Shown one piece after another: positions 8,804 to 18,183 of a stretch of 64,000 nt of DNA. This DNA is from Mycolicibacterium arabiense (GTDB taxonomy: Bacteria > Actinomycetota > Actinomycetes > Mycobacteriales > Mycobacteriaceae), in NCBI RefSeq assembly GCF_010731815.2, contig NZ_AP022593.1, forward strand, positions 5,394,001 through 5,458,000, in the 5' to 3' direction. A program made the position numbers and the translations under genes. The notes below the pieces were generated by a model. That model did not search any database and had not been told where the DNA came from. It saw nothing but the letters and a program-made list of their open reading frames with translations. Position 1 is the stretch's first letter. The number at the start of each line of letters is the position of its first letter.

Positions 8804-8816
8804 ACTTTCGATTATA
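8796..8816 (-). promoter_or_regulatory. LexA/SOS-like box overlapping start codon, with TATAAT -10
   Basis: TCGAACATACTTTCGA (8796-8811) matches the mycobacterial SOS consensus TCGAAC-N4-GTTCGA with one mismatch, and contains the ATG of the HNH gene. On the minus strand a perfect TATAAT (8811-8816) abuts it, 7 nt before the ATG. Bound LexA would therefore cover the -10 and a leaderless start. The remaining intergenic sequence to 9053 shows no gene. Confidence 0.7.
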
Positions 8817-9053
8817 GGGAGTTGGTCAGACACGCTCAGGCACCGAAAACCGACGGTGACCAGGTTGTTAATGAAAACAGCACTGGGGATGAATCGCCCG
8901 GACAGCGCCCAAAATGTCGGACCCCGGGTATAAGGCCCGAGCCGATCAAGCGCGCACCCGAAACTGTCGCGGCTCACCGCTCAAAGGCGGGCATCGAACC
9001 GGGACCACCCGCAACCGAGCCTGAATCCCATTGCGCCGTGCCAGAATCCCGGA

Positions 9054-9947
9054 GTGCAGATCGGGATGACGATGCCGGTAATGGAGCCCAACCTCGACGC
9101 GGCGATGCTGAAGTCGTGGGCGCGGGTGATCGACGACGGCCCCTTCTCGTCGCTGTGCTGGGGTGAGCGCATCTGCTTCGACAATCCCGAGACGCTGACG
9201 CTGCTGGGTGCGCTCTCGGCATGGACTGACCGCGTCCGGCTGGTGACGACGGTGATCGTCCCGCAGTTGCACGACCCCGTCATGCTCGCCAAGGCACTCG
9301 CGACCGGCGACATGCTCAGCGGTGGGCGCCTCACGGTGGGCCTCGGCGTGGGCGGTCGGCACGAGGACTACGAGTCCGTCGGCGCGGACACCGCCACGCA
9401 GACGATGCGCGGCATGGCCGAACGGGTCGCGATCATGAAGCGAGTGTGGGCGGGGGAGAAGGTGACCGACTCCGTGCTGCCGGTCGGCCCGCCCCCCGTA
9501 CAGCAGTCAGGACCTCGGCTGGTCGTCGGCACGATCGGCCCGAAGACGATCCGTAGCGCGTCGGCCTGGGCCGACGGACTGGCCGGCACGACGCTCGACC
9601 TCGACGTCGACAGGGAGGCCGAACTGTTCGACGTGGCCAGGACGGCCTGGTCGGAGGCGGGCAAGCCGACCCCGCATCTGGCGACGTCGTTCTGGTTCGC
9701 CATCGGCGACGGCGACGCAGCCCGCCAGCAGGTGCACCGCCACCTGCTGCGCTACATGAACTGGATCCCGTCGGAGTTCGTCGACGCGATGGCACCGACC
9801 ACCGGCTGGTCCGGGACGGAAGACGATCTCCTCGAGGTCCTGCGTCGCTTCGAGGACATCGGCGCCGACGAAGTGCATCTCATCCCGACCAGCTCGGACA
9901 TCGATCAGCTCAAGCGCGTCGCCGAAGCGGTTGAGGTTTACGCCTAG
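9054..9947 (+). CDS. LLM-class (luciferase-like) flavin/F420-dependent oxidoreductase
   Basis: This 297-residue protein has a luciferase-like TIM barrel. It begins with the family strand MQIGMTMPVMEPN and contains GGRLTVGLGVGGRHEDYESVGAD and the segment RLVVGTIGPKTIRSASAWADG. GTG at 9054 is used, though ATG at 9066 is possible. The next gene downstream (37 nt) is a Ddn-type F420H2-dependent reductase, which makes F420 a likelier cofactor than FMN. Substrate unknown. Confidence 0.85.
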   Translation: MQIGMTMPVMEPNLDAAMLKSWARVIDDGPFSSLCWGERICFDNPETLTLLGALSAWTDRVRLVTTVIVPQLHDPVMLAKALATGDMLSGGRLTVGLGVGGRHEDYESVGADTATQTMRGMAERVAIMKRVWAGEKVTDSVLPVGPPPVQQSGPRLVVGTIGPKTIRSASAWADGLAGTTLDLDVDREAELFDVARTAWSEAGKPTPHLATSFWFAIGDGDAARQQVHRHLLRYMNWIPSEFVDAMAPTTGWSGTEDDLLEVLRRFEDIGADEVHLIPTSSDIDQLKRVAEAVEVYA

Positions 9948-9984
9948 AGGGAACAAGTCGACGCCCCGAAACGTTCGGTGGTGC

Positions 9985-10413
9985 GTGAGTAACGAAGCCG
10001 AACTGAGCCCCACCGACTGGGTGCGCGAGCAGACCCAACGCATTCTGGAGCAGGGAACCACCGACGGCGTCGAGGTGTTCGACCGCCCCGTCGTCCTGTT
10101 CACGACCACCGGCGCGCAGTCCGGTAAGAAGCGCTACGTGCCGCTGATGCGCGTCGAGGAGAACGGCAAGTACGCGATGGTCGCCTCCAAGGGCGGCGAT
10201 CCGAAGCACCCAAGCTGGTACTTCAACGTCAAGGCCAACCCCGCCGTGAGCGTTCAGGACGGCGAGAAGGTCTTCGAGGCCACCGCCCGCGAGATCGAAG
10301 GCGAAGAGCGCGAGCACTGGTGGAAGCTCGCCGTCGAGGCCTACCCGCCCTACGCCGAGTACCAGACCAAGACGGACCGGCAGATCCCCGTCTTCGTCAT
10401 CGAACCGAACTGA
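9985..10413 (+). CDS. Ddn-like nitroreductase/quinone reductase family protein (F420H2-dependent fold)
   Basis: The start was placed at GTG 9985 (VSNEAELSPTDWVREQTQRI), giving 142 residues, the usual length of this split beta-barrel family. Diagnostic segments are VVLFTTTGAQSGKKRYVPLM, YAMVASKGGDPKHPSWYFN and the C-terminal RQIPVFVIEP. The family includes the pretomanid-activating Ddn and menaquinone-reducing enzymes using deazaflavin F420. It follows the LLM enzyme in the same direction and is probably co-transcribed. Whether it activates nitro drugs cannot be told from the sequence. Confidence 0.85.
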   Translation: MSNEAELSPTDWVREQTQRILEQGTTDGVEVFDRPVVLFTTTGAQSGKKRYVPLMRVEENGKYAMVASKGGDPKHPSWYFNVKANPAVSVQDGEKVFEATAREIEGEEREHWWKLAVEAYPPYAEYQTKTDRQIPVFVIEPN

Positions 10414-10469
10414 TCCTCGCTTCACCGATGTGCTGAGCGCCGCGCCGCCGCACTGTGTAGAACCAAGGC

Positions 10470-11234
10470 GTGAGCTTTCGCCTTCCTCTCGCAGTCGCGG
10501 CGCTGGTGCTCGCCGCCGTCGTCTCGCCGCCTCCGGCGCTCGCCCAGCCGGTCCGCACCGTCGAGCCGACGGTCGTCGCCACGATTCCGCACGACGTCGG
10601 CGCCTACAGCGAGGGTCTGGTGGCCGACGGCGCCGCGCTGTACGAGGCGACAGGGGAGTTCGGGCGGTCCCAGTTGCGGCAAGTCGATCCCAACACCGGC
10701 GCGGTCATTCGTTCCGCCGACCTACCGCCCGCGTACTTCGGTGAGGGCATTGCCGTCGTCGGCGACCGGATCGTGCAACTGCTGTACCAAGACGACCTCG
10801 CCCTCGAATGGGACAAGTCGACGTTGAGGCTGATCCGCGAAGTGCCCGCCAAGCAGGGGTGGGGTCTCTGTTACGACGGCTCGCGCCTGATCAGCAGCGA
10901 CGGGAGCGGTCAGTTGTACTTCCACGACGTGAACACGCTCGCGCTGACCTCGAGCGTCGCGGTGACCCGCGACGGGCAACCGACGACCGGCCTCAACGAA
11001 CTGGAATGCGTCGACGGCCAGGTGTGGGCCGCTGCCTGGCCGAACGACGAGTTCGTGCGCATCGACCCTGCGACGGGGGCTGTGAACACCGTTCTCGACG
11101 TGAGCAGCCTGTGGCGATTCGGGACCCGCGACGCCCGGCAGGTCATCAGCAGCATCGCCCAGATCGACGGCGACGAATTCCTGATCACCGGCAAGGAGTG
11201 GCCCGAGAGTTTCCGGGTTCGGATACCCGAGTGA
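10470..11234 (+). CDS. Secreted glutaminyl-peptide cyclotransferase (plant/bacterial type)
   Basis: This 254-residue protein has a Sec signal peptide (RLPLAVAALVLAAVV core, predicted cleavage after PPPALA). A beta-propeller of the Glu_cyclase_2 type follows. Family segments seen are GAYSEGLV, GWGLCYDGSRLISSDGSG, GLNELECVDGQVWAAAWPN and the DEFLITGKEWP end. The enzyme would cyclise N-terminal glutamine to pyroglutamate on exported peptides. The start is GTG. The gene ends 7 nt before the convergent tRNA-Arg gene. Confidence 0.85.
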   Translation: MSFRLPLAVAALVLAAVVSPPPALAQPVRTVEPTVVATIPHDVGAYSEGLVADGAALYEATGEFGRSQLRQVDPNTGAVIRSADLPPAYFGEGIAVVGDRIVQLLYQDDLALEWDKSTLRLIREVPAKQGWGLCYDGSRLISSDGSGQLYFHDVNTLALTSSVAVTRDGQPTTGLNELECVDGQVWAAAWPNDEFVRIDPATGAVNTVLDVSSLWRFGTRDARQVISSIAQIDGDEFLITGKEWPESFRVRIPE

Positions 11235-11241
11235 ACGTGAG

Positions 11242-11314
11242 TGCCCCCGGCAGGAATCGAACCTGCGGCCTTCTGCTCCGGAGGCAGACGCTCTATCCCC
11301 TGAGCTACGGGGGC
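11242..11314 (-). tRNA. tRNA-Arg (anticodon CCG)
   Basis: This is a complete cloverleaf on the minus strand. The acceptor stem is GCCCCCG/CGGGGGC, with D-arm GCTC...GAGC, anticodon stem TCTGC/GCAGA around loop CTCCGGA (anticodon CCG, reading CGG), T-arm GCAGG-TTCGAAT-CCTGC and discriminator A. No CCA is encoded. It is divergent from argS, the enzyme that charges it, 149 nt away. Confidence 0.97.
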
Positions 11315-11449
11315 GCTGGGCTTCACCAGACTGCACTGAAGCTGCGCCGTTGGGCCTCGACAGCCTAACGCATCACCGGACCGAGGTTCACCCCCCGGCC
11401 GCAGGCCCGTCGGCCGTAAACCGATTCGGGTCGTGACCACCTCAGACCA

Positions 11450-11455
11450 TAGGAT
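11450..11455 (+). promoter_or_regulatory. Candidate -10 (TAGGAT) of argS operon
   Basis: TAGGAT lies 8 nt before the argS GTG, so the mRNA probably starts at or one base from the start codon. No clear -35 is seen. Confidence 0.45.
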
Positions 11456-11463
11456 GGTGCCCC

Positions 11464-13116
11464 GTGACCCCCGCCGATCTGGCCGAGCTGCTGAAGACCA
11501 CTGCCGCGTCGGTACTGGCCGAGCGCGGCCTCGATGCCGCCGCTCTGCCCGAGACCGTGACGGTCGAACGTCCGCGCAACCCCGAGCACGGCGACTACGC
11601 CACCAACCTGGCGCTGCAGTTGGCCAAGAAGGTCGGTACCAACCCGCGTGAGTTCGCCGGCTGGCTCGCCGAGGCGCTGACGTCTGCGGATGGCATCGCT
11701 GCGGCCGACGTCGCGGGCCCCGGTTTCGTCAACCTGCGGATCGAGGCCTCGGCCCAAGGCGTCGTCATCGCCAACGTCCTCGCCGCCGGTGCCGGCTTCG
11801 GGCACTCGACCGCACTCGCCGGCAAGAGCGTCAACCTCGAGTTCGTCTCCGCCAACCCCACCGGGCCCATCCACATCGGCGGCACGCGCTGGGCCGCGGT
11901 CGGCGACGCCCTCGGCAGGCTGCTGAGCACCCAGGGCGCCAACGTGGTCCGCGAGTACTACTTCAACGACCACGGCGCGCAGATCGACCGCTTCGTCAAC
12001 TCCCTGATCGCCGCCGCCACCGGCCAGCCGACCCCAGAGGACGGTTACGCGGGCGACTACATCGGCGACATCGCCGCGCAGGTGCTCGAGCAGGCGCCCG
12101 ACGCGCTGAGCCTGTCCGACGAGCAGCAGCGCGAGACGTTCCGGGCCATCGGCGTCGACCTGATGTTCACCCACATCAAGGAATCGCTGCACGAATTCGG
12201 CACCGACTTCGACGTCTACACCCACGAAGACTCGATGCACACCTCCGGCCGCGTCGACCAGGCCATCGCGAAACTGCGCGAGACAGGCAGCATCTACGAG
12301 AAGGACGGCGCAACGTGGTTGCGCACCACTGAATTCGGCGACGACAAGGACCGCGTCGTCATCAAGAGCGACGGCAACCCCGCCTACATCGCCGGTGACC
12401 TCGCCTACTTCCTGGACAAGCGCCAGCGCGGTTTCGACCTGTGCATCTACATGCTCGGCGCAGACCACCACGGCTACATCGCCCGGCTCAAGGCCGCGGC
12501 ATCGGCGCTCGGCGACGACCCGGACACCGTCGAGGTCCTCATCGGCCAGATGGTCAACCTCGTCCGCGACGGTCAGCCGGTGCGAATGAGCAAGCGGGCG
12601 GGCACCGTCATCACGCTCGACGACCTCGTCGACGCCATCGGGGTGGACGCCGCCCGGTACGTGTTGATCCGCAGCTCGGTCGACACGCCCATCGACATCG
12701 ACCTGGCGCTGTGGTCGAGCGCGTCGAGCGAGAACCCGGTCTACTACGTGCAATACGCGCATGCCCGGCTCTCCGCCCTGGCGCGCAGTGCCGCCGACCT
12801 GAACATCGCCGCCGACACCGGCCACCTCGACCTGCTGAACCACGACCGCGAGGGCACGCTGATGCGCACCATCGGCGAGTTCCCGCGAATCCTCGAGACC
12901 GCCGTGTCCCTGCGCGAGCCGCACCGCGTGTGCCGCTACCTGGAAGACCTGGCCGGTGACTACCACCGGTTCTACGACTCCTGCCGCGTGCTGCCGCAGG
13001 GCGACGAGGAGCCCGGCGACCTGCACGCCGCGCGGCTGGCACTGTGCGCGGCGACGCGTCAGGTCATCGCCAACGGTCTGCAGATCCTTGGCGTGACCGC
13101 ACCGGAGCGCATGTAA
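11464..13116 (+). CDS. argS: Arginyl-tRNA synthetase
   Basis: This 550-residue class I synthetase attaches arginine to tRNA-Arg. The HIGH signature appears as [10 protein letters not shown] and the KMSKS-equivalent as VRMSKRAGT. An N-terminal ArgRS additive domain and C-terminal DALR anticodon-binding domain are present. The start is GTG. The stop TAA shares its last base with the lysA ATG (TAATG), indicating one operon argS-lysA-hom-thrC-thrB. A tRNA-Arg gene lies just upstream on the other strand. Confidence 0.97.
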   Translation: MTPADLAELLKTTAASVLAERGLDAAALPETVTVERPRNPEHGDYATNLALQLAKKVGTNPREFAGWLAEALTSADGIAAADVAGPGFVNLRIEASAQGVVIANVLAAGAGFGHSTALAGKSVNLEFVSANPTGPIHIGGTRWAAVGDALGRLLSTQGANVVREYYFNDHGAQIDRFVNSLIAAATGQPTPEDGYAGDYIGDIAAQVLEQAPDALSLSDEQQRETFRAIGVDLMFTHIKESLHEFGTDFDVYTHEDSMHTSGRVDQAIAKLRETGSIYEKDGATWLRTTEFGDDKDRVVIKSDGNPAYIAGDLAYFLDKRQRGFDLCIYMLGADHHGYIARLKAAASALGDDPDTVEVLIGQMVNLVRDGQPVRMSKRAGTVITLDDLVDAIGVDAARYVLIRSSVDTPIDIDLALWSSASSENPVYYVQYAHARLSALARSAADLNIAADTGHLDLLNHDREGTLMRTIGEFPRILETAVSLREPHRVCRYLEDLAGDYHRFYDSCRVLPQGDEEPGDLHAARLALCAATRQVIANGLQILGVTAPERM

Positions 13117-14534
13117 TGGCACACCCCGCTGGACCGCGGCACGCGGAGGACAAGCATCACGGCGGCGCTCCGGCGCGCCCCACGTCGGTCGACGAGGTCA
13201 TGCTGATCGCGCCACACGTGTGGCCGCGCAACGCCGTTCGCGGTGACGGCGGCGAGCTGTCCATCGCCGGCGTGCCCGTCAGCACGCTCGCCGCCGACTA
13301 CGGCACACCGCTGTTCGTGATCGACGAGGACGACTTCCGCAGCCGGTGCCGTGACATCGCCGCGGCGTTCGGCGGCGGCGAGCACGTGCGCTACGCCGCA
13401 AAGGCCTTCCTGTGCACCGAGATCGCCCGCTGGATCGACCAGGAGGGGCTCTCGCTCGACGTCTGCAGCGGCGGCGAGATGGCCGTCGCGCTCAACGCGA
13501 ACTTCCCACCCGAACGAATGGCGTTGCACGGCAACAACAAGTCGATCGGTGAGCTGACCACCGCCGTGAAGGTGGGCGTCGGTCACGTGGTCGTGGACTC
13601 GCTGCTCGAGATCGAGCGACTCGATGCGATCGCAGGCGACGCCGGTGTGGTGCAGGACGTCCTGGTCCGGGTGACCGTGGGCGTCGAAGCCCACACGCAC
13701 GAGTTCATCTCGACCGCGCACGAGGATCAGAAGTTCGGGCTCTCGCTGGCCAGTGGCGCCGCGATGGACGCCGTCCGCCGCGTGTTCGCCGCCGACAACC
13801 TGCGACTGGTGGGCCTGCACAGCCACATCGGGTCGCAGATCTTCGACGTGGCCGGTTTCGAGATCGCCGCCAAGCGGGTCATCGGCATGCTGCGCGACGT
13901 GGTCGCGGAGTTCGGCGTCGAGAAGACCGCCCAGATCTCCACCGTCGACCTCGGCGGTGGCCTCGGCATCTCCTATCTCCCGCAGGACGATCCGCCGCCG
14001 ATGGACGAGCTGGCGACCAAGCTATGGGAGATCGTCCGCAGCGAGTCCGCCGCCGTCGGTCTGCCGTCGCCGAAGCTCGTCGTCGAACCGGGCCGCGCCA
14101 TCGCCGGTCCGGGCACCATCACGCTCTACGAGGTCGGCACCGTCAAGGACGTCGCCATCGCCGCCGACAGGACCCGGCGCTACGTCAGCGTCGACGGCGG
14201 CATGAGCGACAACATCCGCACCTCGCTGTACGACGCCGAATACGACGCCCGCCTGGTGTCGCGCACCAGCGACGCATCGCCCACACTCGCCCGCATCGTC
14301 GGAAAGCACTGCGAGAGCGGCGACATCGTCGTCCGCGACACGTGGGTGTCCGACGACGTGGGCCCCGGCGACCTCATCGGAGTCGCCGCGACCGGGGCGT
14401 ACTGCTACTCGATGTCCAGCAGGTACAACCTGCTCGGACGACCCGCGGTGGTCGCCGTTCGAGACGGCGAGGCGCGGCTCGTGCTGCGCCGCGAGACCAC
14501 CGACGATCTGCTCAGCCTGGAGGTATCGAAGTGA
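13116..14534 (+). CDS. lysA: Diaminopimelate decarboxylase
   Basis: This 472-residue PLP enzyme catalyses the last step of lysine synthesis (meso-DAP to L-lysine). Seen are the PLP lysine in [18 protein letters not shown], the glycine-rich [10 protein letters not shown], the catalytic cysteine motif GKHCESGD and the C-terminal [12 protein letters not shown]. The ATG overlaps the argS stop by 1 nt; the stop TGA overlaps the hom ATG. It is slightly longer at the N-terminus (a charged His-rich stretch) than most homologues. It consumes DAP that is also needed for peptidoglycan. Confidence 0.96.
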   Translation: MAHPAGPRHAEDKHHGGAPARPTSVDEVMLIAPHVWPRNAVRGDGGELSIAGVPVSTLAADYGTPLFVIDEDDFRSRCRDIAAAFGGGEHVRYAAKAFLCTEIARWIDQEGLSLDVCSGGEMAVALNANFPPERMALHGNNKSIGELTTAVKVGVGHVVVDSLLEIERLDAIAGDAGVVQDVLVRVTVGVEAHTHEFISTAHEDQKFGLSLASGAAMDAVRRVFAADNLRLVGLHSHIGSQIFDVAGFEIAAKRVIGMLRDVVAEFGVEKTAQISTVDLGGGLGISYLPQDDPPPMDELATKLWEIVRSESAAVGLPSPKLVVEPGRAIAGPGTITLYEVGTVKDVAIAADRTRRYVSVDGGMSDNIRTSLYDAEYDARLVSRTSDASPTLARIVGKHCESGDIVVRDTWVSDDVGPGDLIGVAATGAYCYSMSSRYNLLGRPAVVAVRDGEARLVLRRETTDDLLSLEVSK

Positions 14535-15859
14535 TGACGGAATCCAACAAGCCCATCGGTTTGGCGGTTCTCGGACTCGGAAACGTCGGCAGCGAGGTGG
14601 TGCGCATCATCGAGGCCAGCGCCGCCGACCTCGCCGCGCGCATCGGTGCGCCGCTGGAACTGCGCGGGATCGGCGTGCGCCGTGTCGCCGACGACCGCGG
14701 CGTGCCGATCGATCTGCTCACCACCGACGTCGAGGCGCTTGCCGCCCGCGAGGACGTCGACATCGTGGTGGAACTGATGGGTCCGGTGGAGCCGGCGCGC
14801 AAGGCCATCCTCACCGCACTCGAACACGGCAAGTCCGTCGTCACCGCCAACAAGGCGCTGATGGCGCAGTCCACCGGCGAGCTGGCCCAAGCCGCCGAGA
14901 ACGCCAAGGTGGACCTGTACTTCGAGGCCGCGGTGGCAGGCGCGATCCCCGTGATCCGCCCCCTCACCCAGTCGCTCGCCGGTGACTCGGTGCTCCGCGT
15001 GGCCGGCATCGTCAACGGCACCACGAACTACATCCTGTCGGCGATGAACGACACGGGGGCCTCCTACGAGGACGCCCTGGCCGACGCCAGCGCGCTGGGA
15101 TACGCCGAGGCCGACCCCACCGCCGACGTCGAGGGTTACGACGCCGCAGCGAAGGCGGCGATCCTGGCGTCCATCGCGTTCCACACCCGGGTCACCGCGG
15201 ACGACGTCTACCGCGAGGGCATCACCAAGGTCAGCGCCGAGGACTTCGCGTCCGCCAAGGCGCTCGGCTGCAACATCAAACTCCTCGCCATCTGCGAGCG
15301 ACTCACCAATGACGAGGGCCAGCAACGCATCTCGGCCCGGGTCTACCCGGCGCTGGTGCCACTCGACCATCCACTCGCGTCGGTCAACGGGGCGTTCAAC
15401 GCCGTCGTCGTCGAAGCCGAGGCGGCTGGCCGCCTGATGTTCTACGGTCAGGGCGCGGGCGGCGCCCCCACGGCGTCGGCGGTGATGGGAGACGTGGTCA
15501 TGGCCGCACGCAACCGGGTGCAGGGCGGGCTCGGTCCGCGCGAGTCCAAGTACGCCCAACTGCCCATCTCGCCGATCGGCTTCATCCCCACCCGTTACTA
15601 CGTGTCGATGAACGTGGCCGACCGCCCGGGCGTGTTGTCCGCCGTCGCAGCCGAGTTCGGCAAGCGCGAGGTGAGCATCGCCGAAGTCCGGCAGGAGGGC
15701 ATGGTCGACGAGGGCGGTCAGCCCTGCGGCGCCCGGATCGTCGTCGTCACCCACCGCGCCACCGACGCCGCGCTGTCGGAGACCGTGGACGCACTGGCCG
15801 ACCTCGACGTGGTGCAGAGCATCAACAGCGTGCTCCGCCTGGAAGGAACCCCCGAATGA
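14534..15859 (+). CDS. hom: Homoserine dehydrogenase
   Basis: This 441-residue protein converts aspartate semialdehyde to homoserine, the branch point to threonine and methionine. It has an N-terminal NAD(P) Rossmann motif [10 protein letters not shown], the catalytic domain with [13 protein letters not shown] and [20 protein letters not shown], and a C-terminal ACT domain ([20 protein letters not shown]) for feedback control. An in-frame GTG lies directly before the chosen ATG; the ATG overlaps the lysA stop. Also called thrA in mycobacteria. Confidence 0.96.
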   Translation: MTESNKPIGLAVLGLGNVGSEVVRIIEASAADLAARIGAPLELRGIGVRRVADDRGVPIDLLTTDVEALAAREDVDIVVELMGPVEPARKAILTALEHGKSVVTANKALMAQSTGELAQAAENAKVDLYFEAAVAGAIPVIRPLTQSLAGDSVLRVAGIVNGTTNYILSAMNDTGASYEDALADASALGYAEADPTADVEGYDAAAKAAILASIAFHTRVTADDVYREGITKVSAEDFASAKALGCNIKLLAICERLTNDEGQQRISARVYPALVPLDHPLASVNGAFNAVVVEAEAAGRLMFYGQGAGGAPTASAVMGDVVMAARNRVQGGLGPRESKYAQLPISPIGFIPTRYYVSMNVADRPGVLSAVAAEFGKREVSIAEVRQEGMVDEGGQPCGARIVVVTHRATDAALSETVDALADLDVVQSINSVLRLEGTPE

Positions 15860-16938
15860 CCCCGTCCCGTACCGCTGTCCACAAGCCGTGGCCCGGCTTG
15901 ATCGAGGCCTACCGCGACCGGTTGCCGATCGGTGACGACTGGGCGCCCGTCACGCTGCTCGAGGGCGGCACGCCGCTGATCCACGCCAAGCGGATCAGCG
16001 AGCTGACCGGGTGCACCGTGCACCTCAAGGTCGAGGGCCTCAACCCGACCGGCTCGTTCAAGGATCGCGGCATGACCGTCGCCGTCACCGATTCGGTGGC
16101 CCGCGGGCAGAAGGCCGTGCTCTGCGCATCCACCGGCAACACGTCGGCATCGGCAGCGGCGTATGCCGCGCAGGCGGGCATCACGTGCGCGGTGCTCATC
16201 CCGCAGGGCAAGATCGCGATGGGCAAGCTCGCCCAGGCGGTCATGCACGGAGCCAAGATCATTCAGATCGACGGGAACTTCGACGACTGCCTCGAGATGG
16301 TTCGCAAGATCACCGCGGACTTCCCGACCATCGCGCTGGTGAACTCGGTCAACCCGTACCGCATCGAGGGTCAGAAGACCGCTGCGTTCGAGATCGTCGA
16401 CGCGCTCGGTACTGCACCCGACGTGCATGCGCTGCCGGTGGGCAACGCGGGCAACATCACCGCGTACTGGAAGGGCTACTCCGAGTACCACCGCGACGGA
16501 TTGAGCGACCGGCTGCCGCGGATGCTCGGCACGCAGGCTGCAGGCGCCGCCCCGCTGGTTTCCGGTGCACCGGTCAAGAACCCCGAGACCATCGCGACCG
16601 CCATTCGCATCGGGGCGCCCGCGTCCTGGACCCAAGCCGTCGAGGCGCAGCAGGAGTCGGGCGGCAGGTTCCTGGCCGCCACCGACGAGGAGATCCTCGC
16701 GGCCTATCACCTGGTGGCCCGTGCCGAGGGTGTCTTCGTGGAGCCGGCGTCGGCCGCGAGCATCGCCGGTCTGCTGAAGTCCGTCGAGGACGGCTGGGTC
16801 GCCAAGGGGTCGACGGTGGTCTGCACCGTCACCGGCAACGGCCTCAAGGACCCCGATACGGCGCTGAAGGGCATGCCGCCCGTGACGCCGCTACCCGTCG
16901 ACCCCGTCGCGGTGGTCGCCCAACTCGGGCTGGCCTAG
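15856..16938 (+). CDS. thrC: Threonine synthase
   Basis: This 360-residue fold-type II PLP enzyme converts O-phosphohomoserine to threonine. The PLP lysine is in [11 protein letters not shown], followed by the substrate loop [14 protein letters not shown], the phosphate-binding [11 protein letters not shown] and the C-terminal [12 protein letters not shown]. It starts with a 4-nt ATGA overlap with hom and precedes thrB by 3 nt, forming a compact threonine module. Confidence 0.96.
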   Translation: MTPSRTAVHKPWPGLIEAYRDRLPIGDDWAPVTLLEGGTPLIHAKRISELTGCTVHLKVEGLNPTGSFKDRGMTVAVTDSVARGQKAVLCASTGNTSASAAAYAAQAGITCAVLIPQGKIAMGKLAQAVMHGAKIIQIDGNFDDCLEMVRKITADFPTIALVNSVNPYRIEGQKTAAFEIVDALGTAPDVHALPVGNAGNITAYWKGYSEYHRDGLSDRLPRMLGTQAAGAAPLVSGAPVKNPETIATAIRIGAPASWTQAVEAQQESGGRFLAATDEEILAAYHLVARAEGVFVEPASAASIAGLLKSVEDGWVAKGSTVVCTVTGNGLKDPDTALKGMPPVTPLPVDPVAVVAQLGLA

Positions 16939-17901
<963 letters not shown>

Positions 17902-17935
17902 GTCGACTCGGCCACACGCGGAGCAGGCAGCATTC

Positions 17936-17964
17936 TTGCTTCCGACTCCGAAGCGGGTTATTCT
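17936..17964 (+). promoter_or_regulatory. Candidate SigA promoter of rho (TTGCTT-N17-TATTCT)
   Basis: TTGCTT (17936-17941) and TATTCT (17959-17964) are separated by 17 nt. This is a good SigA-type match placed just after the thrB stop. Transcription would start near 17971, leaving a leader of about 210 nt before rho. Confidence 0.55.
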
Positions 17965-17970
17965 CGCAAT

Positions 17971-18183
17971 CGTCCAGCAATCGCAGCGTCTGTGCCTGCG
18001 CCGAACCTCGGACGACCATTCTTCCCCTTGGTGTTCAACACTTGTACTGACGACTAGCCGCATCGCGGCGAATCCAGGCGATCACCGTTGCGACAGGCAT
18101 CGGTGGGACCTCGACATTCAGCGGTTCGGCTGAATGCAGAACCCTCGCGTGATCCACATCAGCGAGGGAAGGAAAGGAAATCC
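17971..18183 (+). other. Long rho leader without a gene
   Basis: No convincing ORF or RNA family is seen in these roughly 210 nt. The stretch is less GC-rich than its surroundings and C-rich in places. A long leader is expected if rho is autoregulated by Rho-dependent termination, as known in other bacteria. The rho Shine-Dalgarno GGAAGGAAAGGAAA ends the leader. Confidence 0.4.

Noticed and set aside
11365..13122. 585-codon minus-strand ORF opposite argS
   Set aside because: It is the mirror of a strongly conserved gene; Val/Gly/Arg/His-rich composition without any domain is typical of antisense frames in GC-rich DNA.
14405..15754. 449-codon minus-strand ORF opposite hom
   Set aside because: Shadow frame; no family features.
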